From Bedellia somnulentella (Eukaryota; Arthropoda; Insecta; Lepidoptera; Bedelliidae), in the NCBI GenBank assembly GCA_963576735.1, contig OY755173.1, positions 17,702,873 through 17,766,872 of the forward strand: a DNA stretch of 64,000 nucleotides. The letters are read 5' to 3'. Positions 1-9,983 of the stretch are shown one piece after another. Positions within the stretch are counted from its first letter, which is position 1. Every line of letters begins with the position of its first letter. A model generated the notes under the pieces. That model was not told where the DNA came from. It was given only the letters and a program-made list of their open reading frames with translations, and did not search any database. Both the position numbers and the translations under genes were made by a program.

Positions 1-331
1 CTCTGCATTGTTACTGAAATTGGGAATGATCTACTTTATGACACTATTTTACATTCTATCATACAGCCAAGCATTAGAAAAACAGTAACCGCATCTTCAC
101 TGCATTCACTCGCTTCTTCTACAGCACTCAACATCGCTGCCATTTGTAGGAAATAGAACATAATTATGAAATATACTTTGTTTCCAATAGAGTTTTAGGT
201 TTGGCACTAGAATATTAAAATATTCTAATGAATGGGGATTAAAGTACCTCCGAGTAATTTTCTTAATTTTTGTTGTAATGTTTTCAAATAACGTAGTATA
301 CGTATTTAATATAGGCAATCGATATGGTAGT
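1..331. other. No recognisable feature
   Basis: AT-rich sequence with only short chance open frames. No repeat shared with the rest of the window was recognised. The left border of the tandem duplication lies at its end. Confidence 0.5.
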
Positions 332-993
332 AAGTATATCGAATGTTTTTAAATCTGAACAGTATGTGTTCTTGGACATCCACATTTTATGCAGAGGTCT
401 TTCGTGTTGAAGAGATAAAGTGGCCCATTATAAAACATAGTAAAATCCTTGTCTTTAAAACCTTCTTCTTCGAATAATGATATTCACAGTATTTATAAAT
501 TTTTTCATTTGTTATTGCAAATAACGTTGTAATAAACATTTTCTCCCAGGAATTCGTTTTCGTAAAACATTTTAAATCAGACACGATATAAGCACACAAT
601 GGACGCGAGTTACCAAGAAACTCGAGCTATCTGGAAACTTCTCAATAGTTTTATTTCCCTAACGTTGGGTATTTCTAAGGCTTTAAACAAGACTTAGCGA
701 GAACAGTTGCTAAACTAGGAATTAGGTCGCGTTATCGTTTAGTGCTATTTTACGTCTTCTTGTTATTCAATACCTGAGGGATGGAAGGTATGTCACGATG
801 TGTCGGTAAGAAATTAATACTTGAATCCTATCTCTTTCTGTAGGTGTCATCCCAGGTTGCTAAGCCTACTAATATATAACTAATTATATAAAAGACCGAG
901 CTGTAAAGTGATGGTTAAAAAGCTGTGTTGAATCTACATAGAATAGCTAGGCGATTTACGGAATTGCTAGGATAAAAGTAATCTTACTCTCTA

Positions 994-1246
994 CATACAT
1001 ACATACATATATACTCACGGCTATAAATCCCTTAACGGGGTAGCCAGAGCTTTGGAATGAAAAATTCCTCAGCCACTTTTGGAAGTTGATTGAGGAAAAG
1101 ATGGTAATAATAAATGTTTTTGGTGACGGGTCTCCAACCACATCGCCCAAAAATCACTTAATAAGCCCCTATACCCTTAGTCGCCTCTTGTGGTCACCCA
1201 CGGGTATAAATGGGGTAGTGTTATTCTAAGCCGACACTTCACGGCT
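994..1246 (-). mobile_element. SINE-A copy, type II
   Basis: Complete short retroelement read on the minus strand: head GCCGTGAAGTGTCGGC, type II body (CGGGTCTCCAACCACATCGCC on the plus strand), 3' stem-loop and TATG tail. It is flanked by the 12-bp direct repeat TCTTACTCTCTA at 982-993 and 1247-1258. Unit B of the duplication carries this site once and uninterrupted near 2823, so both the insertion and its target-site duplication are directly demonstrated. Confidence 0.93.
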
Positions 1247-1429
1247 TCTTACTCTCTAGTGCTTACTCATTGTTCAAACAAGAAGATGGTTGAACAATGA
1301 GAGGCAATTTTTAATAAAACCGGATATTAGAGCATATTAATTATATTTATAATAGCAAGGCTTCTTGTCAACCAAGTATTGGTAGTAGTAGTCACTTTCA
1401 TATTTTTTATTTGGCAAAGAACTTTCTCC

Positions 1430-1500
1430 GTGGTTGAACACTTAGTACGTTTGGATCTCAACACGGTGCTCTCGAGTTCGATTCCCAGAGGTCGCACTCG
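1430..1500 (+). repeat. Possible tRNA-like remnant in duplicated unit
   Basis: Contains GAGTTCGATTCCCAG, resembling a pol III B box, about 55 bases after a weak A-box-like stretch. It occurs again in unit B, where a MITE splits it. It could be an old tRNA-derived SINE head or coincidence. Confidence 0.25.
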
Positions 1501-1615
1501 TAAATTAAATGTGTGAGATATTCTTGTTTTAATACGTTATTAATATCCTTTTCTCACCATCAAAAAAATAAAAACTTGATTGATTCTACAACTCAAGCTA
1601 CTCTTTTCTTGTATT

Positions 1616-1858
1616 ATACATACATATACTCACGGCTATAAATCCCTAGATGGGGTAGCCAGAGCTAAGGAATCAGAAATTCCTCAGCCACTTTTGGAAA
1701 GTTAAGTGGGGAAAAGATGGTAAAATAAAGGTTGTTGGTGATGGGTCTCCAACCGCATCGCCCAAAAATCCCGTTAAAGCCCCAATACCGTTAGTCGCCT
1801 CTTAAGTACACCCACCGGAAGAAATGGGGTAGTGCTATTCTAAGCCGACACTACACGG
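1616..1858 (-). mobile_element. SINE-A copy, type I
   Basis: Complete type I copy (CCACCGGAAGAAATGGGG on the plus strand) forming the end of unit A. It corresponds to the copy at 3453-3703 in unit B. The 5' flank here looks deleted between two TATTATA repeats that are still about 35 bp apart in unit B, so this SINE was probably present before the duplication. Confidence 0.88.
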
Positions 1859-2441
1859 CACAAGTATATCGAATGTTTTTAAATCTGAACAGTATGTGTT
1901 CTTGGACATCCACATTTTATGCAGAGGTCTTTCGTGTTGAAGAGATAAAGTGGCCCATTATAAAACATAGTAAAATCCTTGTCTTTAAAACCTTCTTCTT
2001 CGAATAATGATATTCACAGAATTTATACCTTCTTTCATTTGTTACTGCAAATAACGTTGTAATAAACATTTTCTCCCAGGAATTCGTTTTCGTAAAACAT
2101 TTTAAATCAGACACGATATAAGCACACAATGGACGCGAGTTACCAAGAAACTCGAGCTGTCTGGAAACTTCTCAATAGTTTTATTTCCCTAACGTTGGGT
2201 ATTTCTAAGGCTTTAAACAAGACTTAGCGAGAACAGTTGCTAAACTAGGAATTAGGTCGCGTTATCGTTTAGTGTTATTTACGTCTTCTTGATATTTAAT
2301 ACCCGAGGGATGGAAGGTATGTCGCGATGTGTCGGTAAGAAATTAATACTTGATTCCTATCTCTTTCTGTAGGTGTCATCCCAGGTTGCTAAGCCTACTT
2401 ATATATAACTAATTATATAAAACACCGAGCTTTAAAGTGAT

Positions 2442-2749
2442 AAAGATAAAGATATAAAATATTTATTTCAAAATAAAAAGAATTGTTCTCTATTTTTTGA
2501 ACGTTACAAACCTACGTATAAGTACATCTTACTCTACTGACTCTACTTCGGATTCGGAAGGTGTATTGTTGCGAGAAGAACCCGTAAGAAACTCAGCAAC
2601 ACACATCTTTTCTTAGTCATATTACAATATTGGTGTATGTCTGAAAATATCCTGAATAGAGCCCTGGTGACACCAAGCAGTTTCATCTATCATATAATCA
2701 TTTAAACTGTAATAAGCTTTTAAATGAAGACTGCGTTTTATATTTACTT
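2442..2749 (-). mobile_element. 5'-truncated LINE-C 3' end
   Basis: Nearly identical to the 3' untranslated end of the CR1/Jockey-like LINE on the minus strand at 36519-36815, including the AAAGATAAAGAT tail and the segment around GAGCCCTGGTGACACCA. It is flanked by TGAT on both sides (2438-2441 and 2750-2753). Unit A has the uninterrupted site AAAGTGATGGTTAAA near 906, confirming a post-duplication insertion. Confidence 0.85.
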
Positions 2750-3020
2750 TGATGGTTAAAAAGCTGTGTGGAATCTGCATAGAATAGCTAGGCGATTTAC
2801 GAAATTGCTAGGATAAAAGTAATCTTACTCTCTAATGCTTACTCATTGTTCAACCAAGAAGATGGTTGAACACTGAGAGACAATTTTTAATAAAAAACCG
2901 GATATTAGAGCATATTAATTATATTTATAATAGCAAGGCTTCTTGTCAACCAAGTATTGTTGGAGTAGTCACTTTCATATTTTTTATTTGGCAAAGAACT
3001 TTCTCCGTGGTTGACACTTA

Positions 3021-3237
3021 GGGCCAGTTTTTTGATCCGTGGTTAACTCAACAATTTGTTAAATATCGTAACTATTAGTTAGATATCAGCAAAATGCATT
3101 TTTTGACCCGTGGTTAGAGTAACTAATGGTCAAATATCGAACCAAAATGGATTACGATTTGACTACTGGTTAGACATTTAACTAAAGTCAATGTAACAAA
3201 TGGTTATATTTTTAACTCCGGATCAAAAAACTGGCCC
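3021..3237. mobile_element. 217-bp MITE, PIF/Harbinger-like
   Basis: Ends are inverted repeats of about 26 bp starting GGGCCAGTTTTTTGATCCG, the first 19 bp perfect. It is flanked by TTA at 3018-3020 and 3238-3240. Unit A has a single CACTTAGTACG at the corresponding place near 1441. A TTA target duplication and GGGCC ends fit the PIF/Harbinger superfamily. There is no coding capacity, so it is non-autonomous. Confidence 0.88.
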
Positions 3238-3452
3238 TTAGTACGTTTGGATCACAACACGGTGCTCTCGAGTTCGATTCCCAGAGGTCGCACTCATAAA
3301 TTAAATGTGTGAGATATTCTTGTTTCAATACGTAATTAATATCCTTTTCTCACCATCAAAAAAATAAAAACTTGATTGATTCTACAACTCAGGCTTCTCT
3401 TTTCTTGTATTATAGTCGTGGGAATATGAGTATTGTAGAGTTGAGTATTATA

Positions 3453-3703
3453 CATATACATACATACATATACTCACGGCTATAAATCCCTAGAAGGGGT
3501 AGCCAGAGCTAAGGAATTAGAAATTCCTCAGCCACTTTTGGAAAGTTGAATGGGGAAAAGATGGTAAAATTAAGGTTGTTGGTGATGGGTCTCCAACTGC
3601 ATCGCCCAAAAATCCCTTTAAAGCCCCAATACCGTTAGTCGCCTCTTACGTACACCCACCAGAAGAATTGGGGTAGTGCTATTCTAAGCCGACACTACAC
3701 AGC
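3453..3703 (-). mobile_element. SINE-A copy, type I
   Basis: Complete copy at the end of unit B. The word TCTTGTATTATAGTCGTG with GAATATGAGTATT occurs both before (from about 3405) and after (from about 3706) the element. The flanking direct repeat is therefore unusually long, about 40 bp, with small differences. Confidence 0.88.
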
Positions 3704-4248
3704 ACTCTTGTATTATAGTCGTGAGAATATGAGTATTATACATATAGTATAGAATATAAAATAAATATTCTTGGAACGTTTCTTTATCAGATTGTAAATC
3801 GGTAAATGATGTTTAATATAATGTTATATCTTAATATCGCAAGCATAATGTCGGTCCTTCGAGTAAATTTAAACTAAATTGCCTCTTCTTATACTCTTAG
3901 TATGATGTCGATATAAGTATAAACCTGTAGTTACACTGCGTTCTTTAGTTACGAGAAAATATTAAGTAAATGCTATTTTTTGGGTATTATTTCATTAAAA
4001 TGTAAACCAATAGTTAAGTACTAAAATGTAATAAATTAAATTATTTGTTATCCTTAAATAAAATCAGACTTAATTTAACAATTATGCTTACCTGCCCATT
4101 TATATATGCCTTATTTCAACAATATGTACTTACTTATGATTATGTAGAAAATGAACTTCTTTTTTTCTGCTATTTTCGACAGGTAATGGCTTAAGCCAAC
4201 AGGATATTTTAGAATAAACTGAACAGTGCATTATTCAATTATTCAAGC
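3704..4248. other. No recognisable feature
   Basis: About 540 bp of AT-rich sequence with no open frame or repeat that I recognise, apart from the right copy of the long flanking repeat at its start. Confidence 0.5.
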
Positions 4249-5020
4249 TGTGTAGTGTCGGCTTAGGGGCGATCCATTAATTACGTCACACCAATTTCAT
4301 GATTTTTTGACCCCTCCCTCCCCCCTTGTCACACTTTGTCACAATTAACTACACCCTCCCCCCTTAGTGTGACGTCACATTTAGGTTTTTAGTTCAGGAG
4401 AAACTGAAATTACAACATCACTCTGCAACTAACTTTTAATGCTTAAACGCTTACGGCGTTGTAAATTGAGACTTATTGCCTTTGAAATACATTCGCTATT
4501 TCGAAAACAATCATTCATTAAACTCTGCCAGAAAAATAGTATCAAATTTATAGGCAACGAATACATCCAAACAAATCCGAGTATGTTGAAGATTAGTTTA
4601 GTATAATAATATAATAATTATACAAAGTTAGTTAACAACTGAAATATTTTTTAAACTTAAGTAGATTGAAACATTGTAGTGAGGGTTGTGAGGTCACAAA
4701 CATGGAACTCCTCCCTCCCCCCTGTCACGATATGTCACATTTTGTGGACCCCTCCCCCCCCTTGAGGTGTAATGTAATTAATGGATCGTCCCTTAGAATA
4801 GCACTACCCCATTTCTTCCGGTGCGTGTACGTAAAAGGCGACTAACGGTATCGGGGCTTTTAGGGGTTTTTGGGCGATGCGGTTGGAGACCCATCACCAA
4901 CAACCTTTATCTCACTATCTTTTCCCCACTCTACTTTCCAAAAGTGGCTTAGGAATTTTTAATTCTTCAGCTCTGGCTACCCCTTCCTGGGATTTATAGC
5001 CGTGAGTATATGTATGTATG
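4249..5020 (+). mobile_element. SINE-A copy, type I, split by a DNA element
   Basis: The head GCTGTGTAGTGTCGGCTTA is at 4249-4265. The body resumes at 4793 with TTAGAATAGCACTACCCC and runs to the TATG tail near 5020. A 527-bp element interrupts it, so the SINE is the older insertion. Confidence 0.92.
4266..4792. mobile_element. 527-bp TIR element inside SINE-A
   Basis: Starts GGGGCGATCCATTAATTACG and ends in the near-perfect inverse (GGGACGATCCATTAATTACA on the other strand), about 27 bp with 3 mismatches. The SINE word CGGCTTAGAATAGC is split with TTA duplicated (4263-4265 and 4793-4795). Inside each end lie C-rich blocks (CCTCCCTCCCCCC followed by TGTCACA) that are direct rather than inverted. 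There is no transposase frame. TTA suggests PIF/Harbinger, but the termini differ from those of the 217-bp MITE, so the family is uncertain. Confidence 0.85.
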
Positions 5021-5146
5021 CATTATTCAAAACTTTAAACAAATGAAACTAAGTTTAAAAAGGTCTAACACAGAATTTAACAAATATTTGAATGTTTCAA
5101 ATTTTCTCATTCGCTTCATATATATTTTTTTATACATAAAGCTATG

Positions 5147-5392
5147 GCCGTGTAGTGTCGGCTTAGAATAACACTACCCCATTTCTGCCCGTGGGTGATC
5201 GCAAGAGGCGACTAAGGGTATAGGGGTTTTTTAAGTGATTTTTGGGCGATGTGGTTGGGGCCCATCACCAACAACCTTTAGTTTACCATTTTTTCGCACT
5301 AAACTTTCCAAAAGTGGCTGAGGAATTTCTCATTCCAAAGCTCTGGCTACCCCGTTAAGGGATTTATAGCCGTGAGTTTATGTATGTATGTA
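5147..5392 (+). mobile_element. SINE-A copy, type II
   Basis: Complete, from GCCGTGTAGTGTCGGC to the TATG tail. Type II markers are GTGGGTGATCGCAAG and the CCCCGTTAAGGGA 3' loop. Confidence 0.9.
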
Positions 5393-5724
5393 CATAAAAC
5401 TAACAGTACTAGATAGATTATCAACTTCTCTTATACTAAAATATGACTATACAAAGAAAATAATTCTTCATCTTGACAAAGACGAAGCTTTAGAAATGAT
5501 ATCTTTCGGGGTCTAAGCTTTCAACGAAAAAAATATCGTGTATTTTTTGTGCCTCATGTGGACAAAATTTACCGGATCATTTGTTTTATGGTCTCATCAT
5601 GTTATGGGTTGTTTAGTTAAGAAATGAGGCCTCTCGATGCGGAAAATGTGACTTGAAATTGTGAAATGTGACATCCGGTTCTACCAAAATATTATGAAAT
5701 TATGATGTCATATTATATGATATT
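5393..5724. other. No recognisable feature
   Basis: About 330 bp between two SINE-A copies, with no recognisable repeat or gene. Confidence 0.45.
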
Positions 5725-5967
5725 GCTGTGTAGGCGTAGAATAGCACTACCCCATTTCTTCCGGTGGTTGTACGTAAGAGGCGACTAACGGTATTGGGGC
5801 TTTTAAGGGATTTTTGGGCGATGCGGTTGGAGACCCATCACCAACAACCTTTATTTTACCATCTTTTCCCCTCTCAACTTTCCAAACGTGGCTGAGGAAT
5901 TTCGAATTCCTTAGCTCTGGCTACCCTTTCTAGGGATTTATAGCCGTGAGTGTATGTATCTATGCAT
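5725..5967 (+). mobile_element. SINE-A copy, type I
   Basis: Complete, with a few bases missing in the head (GCTGTGTAGGCGTAGAATAG). The 3' stem-loop and a short imperfect tail are present. Confidence 0.9.
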
Positions 5968-6082
5968 ATTACATAATACATATAGCCACATCATTAGTTG
6001 CTAACGGAAGAATATGAATATCCACTTTGTATGATCCTGGTTGACTTTTTCAGTTTAATTTAGATCCATTAATATTTTCATA

Positions 6083-6132
6083 TATGCCGTTTTATTCTTC
6101 ACACGTTGGGTGCCTGCCTTTTCGAGCCCAAT
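6083..6132 (-). mobile_element. LINE-A fragment
   Basis: About 50 bp resembling the minus-strand form of LINE-A near 13030-13080 (TTTTATTCTTC followed by TGCCTGCCTTTT). It is followed at 6138 by AACCGACTTCAAAAAAAGG, a word that also borders the repeats at 48299 and 50731. Confidence 0.5.
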
Positions 6133-6221
6133 TTTTAACCGACTTCAAAAAAAGGTGTGTTCTCTACTAGTATCCTCTACTGATATTTCCATTAACATTA
6201 CGTTATTTTCAATCGTAATCG

Positions 6222-6455
6222 TAATCGAGATGGCTCAGTTAGTAGAACAACCGCCTATCACGCAGACAGGCGTTGGTTCCGGTCCTGGTTCGAGCCTACA
6301 CCAATTTGTTTTCTCTAATAATGGATGGTAAATTTATCATGGTTGTTTACGTTGAGGGAAAACATCGTGAGCAACCCTTTCTATGTCCAAAACGTATTAC
6401 CTCTACCACGCCTTCACGGATTTACGGCCTGAACGTTTGAGTCTTTGAGTCAATG
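6222..6455 (+). mobile_element. SINE-B copy, degenerate
   Basis: Has a tRNA-like head: GATGGCTCAGTTAGTAGAAC as A-box region and CCTGGTTCGAGCCTACACC as B-box region. The SINE-B body words TTTATCATGG and GAGGGAAAACATCGTGAG follow, then a decayed 3' end (CCACGCCTTCACGGATT, CGGCCTGAACGTTT). The middle of the body is deleted. Confidence 0.7.
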
Positions 6456-6680
6456 GTATATAGAGATATCATAGCTATAAACTTGCAAAAGATCTCCACC
6501 ACGATTTGTACTGAGCTTGTACTCCATGGTCGTATGACGCCCACCGATACGTCAATGCACTGTTTTGAAGTCTATCCCATTGCATTGTCAGTTACGTGAC
6601 CTAATATGATAGATTGATGATAGAAGACTTCAATAACAATACGTCACATTTTGGTCAGACCATTAGGTGGAAATATATTA

Positions 6681-6924
6681 CATACATACATATACTTACG
6701 GCTATATTTCCCTTGAAGGGGTAACCAGAGCTAAGGAATTATAAATTCCTCAGCCACTTTTGAAAGTTGAGTGGGGAAAAGTTGGTAAAGATAAAGGTTT
6801 TTGGTGATGGGTCTCCAACCGCATCGCCCAAAAATCCAATAAAAAGCCCCAATACCCTTAGTCGCCTCTTACGACACCCGTGGGTAGAAAGGGGTAGCGA
6901 CATTCTAAGCCGGCACTACACGGC
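6681..6924 (-). mobile_element. SINE-A copy, type III
   Basis: Complete on the minus strand. Type III is marked by head GTAGTGCCGGCTTAGAATGT and CTACCCCTTTCTACCCACGG. Confidence 0.9.
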
Positions 6925-6944
6925 AAAGAAATATATAACTAATC

Positions 6945-7078
6945 AATGAAGGAAAGAAAAATTTTGACACGAGCGGGACTCGAACCCACGACATCCGGGT
7001 AAACGCCCCGGTCGCTCTGCCAACTGAGCTGTAGTGCCAAGTAAGTAAATAATCCCAAATGAGGTTTCATGCACAAAC
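6945..7078 (-). mobile_element. SINE-C copy with tRNA-derived head
   Basis: On the minus strand it begins GGCACTACAGCTCAGTTGGC (A box), then GTGGGTTCGAGTCCCGC (B box) about 40 bases on, and continues into TTTTTCTTTCCTTC. Plus-strand flanking words AATAATCCCAAATGAGG recur at 39226 and 62555. Cloverleaf pairing is imperfect and a long tail follows, so this is a SINE rather than a functional tRNA gene. Confidence 0.7.
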
Positions 7079-7123
7079 ATGTCTCATTATGGAAATATGT
7101 TATTTGTTTTTTTTTGCACTTAG

Positions 7124-7366
7124 ATAGTGAACGATTATCATTCTATTCCATTCGCCGTTGAAACCCTCGGCACATGGGGCAACGAGGCGCGGGTTTTCTT
7201 AAAAGATCTCTCAGCCCGCCTAGTGGAAGTTAGTGGTAATCCTAGGGCTGGCAGATACCTCGGCCAACGAATTAGTATAGCCATTCAAAGAGGAAATGCT
7301 GTCAGTATTCTAGGCACGATACCGTTCTGCGAGAGCGATGAATTTCATGCAATTTTCCATCTATAG
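7124..7366 (+). CDS. Exon-like fragment of an unclassified, possibly mobile-element protein
   Basis: About 80 codons ending at TAG 7364-7366. The frame is closed upstream by a TAG at 7121-7123, which is itself the end of a good splice-acceptor-like sequence (a run of T followed by GCACTTAG). The coding part therefore most simply starts at 7124 as a terminal exon. A polyadenylation signal AATAAA lies at 7427-7432. The protein contains PFAVETLGTWG near its start and LGQRISIAIQRGNAVSILGT in the middle. From memory, similar words occur at the C-terminus of uncharacterised animal proteins that often travel with reverse-transcriptase-like genes, but I cannot name the family. No upstream exon was found, so it is probably a stranded or retro-mobilised piece. 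Confidence 0.5.
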   Translation: MVNDYHSIPFAVETLGTWGNEARVFLKDLSARLVEVSGNPRAGRYLGQRISIAIQRGNAVSILGTIPFCESDEFHAIFHL

Positions 7367-7426
7367 TAGGTATGTATTTAGTTTTATATTTTAAATTGTG
7401 TATTTAAATACTTTTAATTATTCTTG

Positions 7427-7432
7427 AATAAA
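7427..7432 (+). terminator. Possible polyadenylation signal
   Basis: AATAAA 60 bp after the stop of the exon-like fragment. It is chance-prone in AT-rich DNA but well placed. Confidence 0.35.
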
Positions 7433-7440
7433 TATTGAAG

Positions 7441-7932
7441 CCCTTAGATAGTTGTGTTTAATTATTTATGAATGTCATTACAGCCAATATATGTCTCTAC
7501 TGCGAGGCTGAAACCTACCCTATATAGAGTATACCCTAACTAATCATTGTGGTGATTTAGTTACTTTGACTTCTTACTATAGCATTAGGAACCGGGACCG
7601 ATAGTTTTACGTGCTTTGGAGTGCTCATTGTGATATATTTTTTTAATTAGCTGATATCAGCCTGCTGCAATATCGTATCGAAACTGGGATGTATCATAAA
7701 TATTACAAATATTAAACATTAAATATAGCAAAATGGTAATAGTTTGGCAAGTTTCCTTAGAGATGCAGAAAAACTAGTAAACCAATTTAAAAGCTATCAA
7801 AACTTGGCGCGAAAACTGGGAACTCCACAACCTTCAGTTCTATTTTAGTACTTATGCATATTTATATGTGTAATTAAGGGTTCTTTCTTAAATGATATCA
7901 TAAAATATTTTCTTTGTAAAAATATTGTCTTT
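7441..7932. other. No recognisable feature
   Basis: About 490 bp without gene or repeat that I recognise. Confidence 0.45.
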
Positions 7933-8160
7933 GCTGTGTAGTGTCGGCTTAGAATAACACTACCCCATTTCTACCCGTGGGTGATCGTAAGAGGCGACTA
8001 AGGGTATAGGGGCTTTTTAAAGGATTTTTGGGCGATGTGGTTGGAGACCCGTCACCAAAAACATTTATAATTATCATCTTTTCATAATCATAATGTATCA
8101 TTCCAAAGTTTTGGCTACCCCGTTAAGGGATTTATAGCCGTGAGTATATGTATGTATGTA
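7933..8160 (+). mobile_element. SINE-A copy, type II, small internal deletion
   Basis: Complete ends. The ATCTTTTC...GGCTGAGG part of the body is replaced by a short CATAATCATAATG stretch. Confidence 0.88.
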
Positions 8161-8187
8161 AAATATTTTCATTTATTTTTAACGATT

Positions 8188-8345
8188 GTTGTTTTTGTTT
8201 GTTGTTACCATTGGGGTAGCAGAGACTATCGATCCCACTTTGGAAAATGCTGGCAAACCTCTCGAGATTCGTTATTTCATAAATACTCTTTCATTCTTAA
8301 AACATCGGAAGCCTGCCTTTTTAAGAACATTTTCTACTGTATTGT
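8188..8345 (-). mobile_element. LINE-A 3' fragment, degenerate
   Basis: Minus-strand match to the LINE-A 3' end: CATTGGGGTAG, AGAGACTATCGATC, TGGCAAACCTCTC, CATTCTTAAAACATCGG and TGCCTGCCTTTTT in order. Confidence 0.75.
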
Positions 8346-8361
8346 TTTGAAATGCAGATTA

Positions 8362-8480
8362 TCTATACTTATAATAAATCTGTAGAGAGGTCAATTCTGT
8401 ACTTGAAATATATTTTCAAAATAACTATCAGGTGGTGATTAGGGATCGATACTGATGCGAAAAATGCAATCAGTAAAATT

Positions 8481-8518
<38 letters not shown>

Positions 8519-9106
8519 GGTTTGTATGTTCCTTATGGAAACAAAAACTACTCGACGGATTTTAACGAAACTTGGTACAATTAGTCTTCATACTCCTGCG
8601 CAGGTTTTTGTATACTTTCCAGCAGAGAAGTAAAACTTGTTGTTTACTCTTACGTTTGTAAACCTTTCACTCATCCCTAATTTAAAAAAGGTTACATTAT
8701 TATCTATTCAATAAAAAAAGAATCATTGAAATCGGTAGACAAACACCGAAATTATACATAAAATAAGCTATCGCGCCCGTGATCGAAACCAAATCTTTAC
8801 TAATTTACATATAACATACTAGATGGCGCCAGTAGTTGCATCCTACAACACGTAATGATTTATTTTTTAGATTTTTATAAATACTTCATAGCGTTTTATT
8901 CCAAAATTTGCTATTAAACGGAAATACTGAACCGTTCACTAAAGCGCATTCAAAATCACCAAACTACATTGTTAAGGGAGTGCTATAAATTTAATAAATT
9001 GAAAACATAACGCTGAATTTCACATTGCTTGAGCAGTGACTGAAGAAAGAAACCTCAGATATTTAAAAAACAACGCTACCCGTGCGAAGCTAGGTCAATC
9101 CACTAG
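8362..9106 (+). mobile_element. Non-autonomous Helitron (family Hel-1)
   Basis: Starts TCTATACTTATAATAAATC and ends CCACTAG, preceded by A and followed by T: the Helitron insertion rule with no target duplication. The 3' part holds a GC-rich stem region (CTACCCGTGCGAAGC). It carries a TGTC microsatellite near 8480-8519. There is no Rep/helicase frame. Sister copies are at 27106, 35821/38844, 56374 and 57748. Confidence 0.88.
8480..8520 (+). repeat. (TGTC)n microsatellite in Helitron
   Basis: About ten TGTC units at a fixed place in the Hel-1 body. Repeat number differs between the copies in the window. Confidence 0.9.
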
Positions 9107-9139
9107 TTCTTAATATAATATTATAATATTATAATATAC

Positions 9140-9364
9140 GCCGTTTAGTGTCGGCTTAGAATAGCACTACCCCCTTTCCACCGATGGGTGTACGTAAGAG
9201 GCGACTAACGGTATTGGGGCTTTTAAGGGATTTTTGGGCGATGCGATGATTACTTTACCATCTTTTCCCCTCTTAATTTGCCAAAAGTGGCTGAGGAATT
9301 TTCAATTCCTTAGCTCTGGCTACCCCTTCTAGGGAGTTAAAGTCGTGAGTACATGTATGTATAA
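9140..9364 (+). mobile_element. SINE-A copy, type I, internal deletion
   Basis: Head GCCGTTTAGTGTCGGC to tail. The GGTTGGAGACCCATCACC stretch is missing after GGGCGATGCG. Confidence 0.88.
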
Positions 9365-9622
9365 ATATAATGCATAGGAACAGAATGAGAACTCAATGGT
9401 ATTTTTACGACTTCATTAATAACTTCCAGTGGAATGTTTTAACTAAATACTACTATGATATTTCGCAACAATGAACTAAACCGAGAATTATATGATAATA
9501 CCATAATAACAATATGTGTTGGGAAAGCTCTCAACGCAAAGCTTAGAAAATACCTTCATATTCACTGTTGCAATGGCGCAAAATATTTAATTTTAGGAGT
9601 TGTAATAATGACTTTGTGAATT

Positions 9623-9768
9623 AGCTGTGTGGTGTCGGCTGAGAATAGCAATACCCCTTTTCTTCCCGTCGGTGTTCGTAAGAAGCGGCTTAGGGTATTG
9701 GTAATTTTAAAGTGATTTTTGTGGCTGAGGAATATCTTATTCCGAAGCTCTGGCTTGGCTACCCCTAA
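9623..9768 (+). mobile_element. SINE-A copy, internally deleted
   Basis: Head GCTGTGTGGTGTCGGC is present. About 90 bp of middle body is lost at GTGATTTTTG/TGGCTGAGG, and the end at CTACCCCTAATATG has no tail. Confidence 0.8.
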
Positions 9769-9983
9769 TATGTAACTACGTATTTGTGAATTCATTTATT
9801 TTATTATATTTCGCTTTGTGTTAGTTTTTAAACTACATTTACCAGGCCACTCAGAAAGTATTGCGAAAAAAGGTTTTAATGTATGAAACACTGGCCGGTT
9901 GTAATGTATGCTAAAAATATGAGTCTTTATAAATAAAAAAAGGTACGTTCCAATTTTAAAATTTCCTTCTTTATTTTTTACGA

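Larger units (their letters stand above)
332..1860. repeat. Tandem duplication, unit A
   Basis: First of two adjacent direct copies. It starts at AAGTATATCGAATG and ends at the head of a SINE-A; unit B begins with the same words at 1862. The two units align closely over about 1.2 kb once later insertions are removed. Unit A uniquely contains the SINE-A at 994-1246 and lacks the LINE-C end and MITE of unit B. The matching 70-codon open frames on the minus strand (387-599 and 1917-2129) differ by substitutions only and have no recognisable product. I take them as chance frames. Confidence 0.85.
1862..3703. repeat. Tandem duplication, unit B
   Basis: Second direct copy of unit A. It is longer because of a 308-bp LINE-C 3' fragment (2442-2749) and a 217-bp MITE (3021-3237), neither of which is in unit A. 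It ends with the SINE-A that also ends unit A. Confidence 0.85.

Noticed and set aside
387..599. 70-codon minus-strand frame, repeated at 1917-2129
   Set aside because: Its repetition is explained by the tandem duplication. No start context, splice signal or recognisable motif.
6961..7041. tRNA gene
   Set aside because: A and B boxes are present, but arm pairing is imperfect and the sequence continues into a SINE tail shared with other loci.
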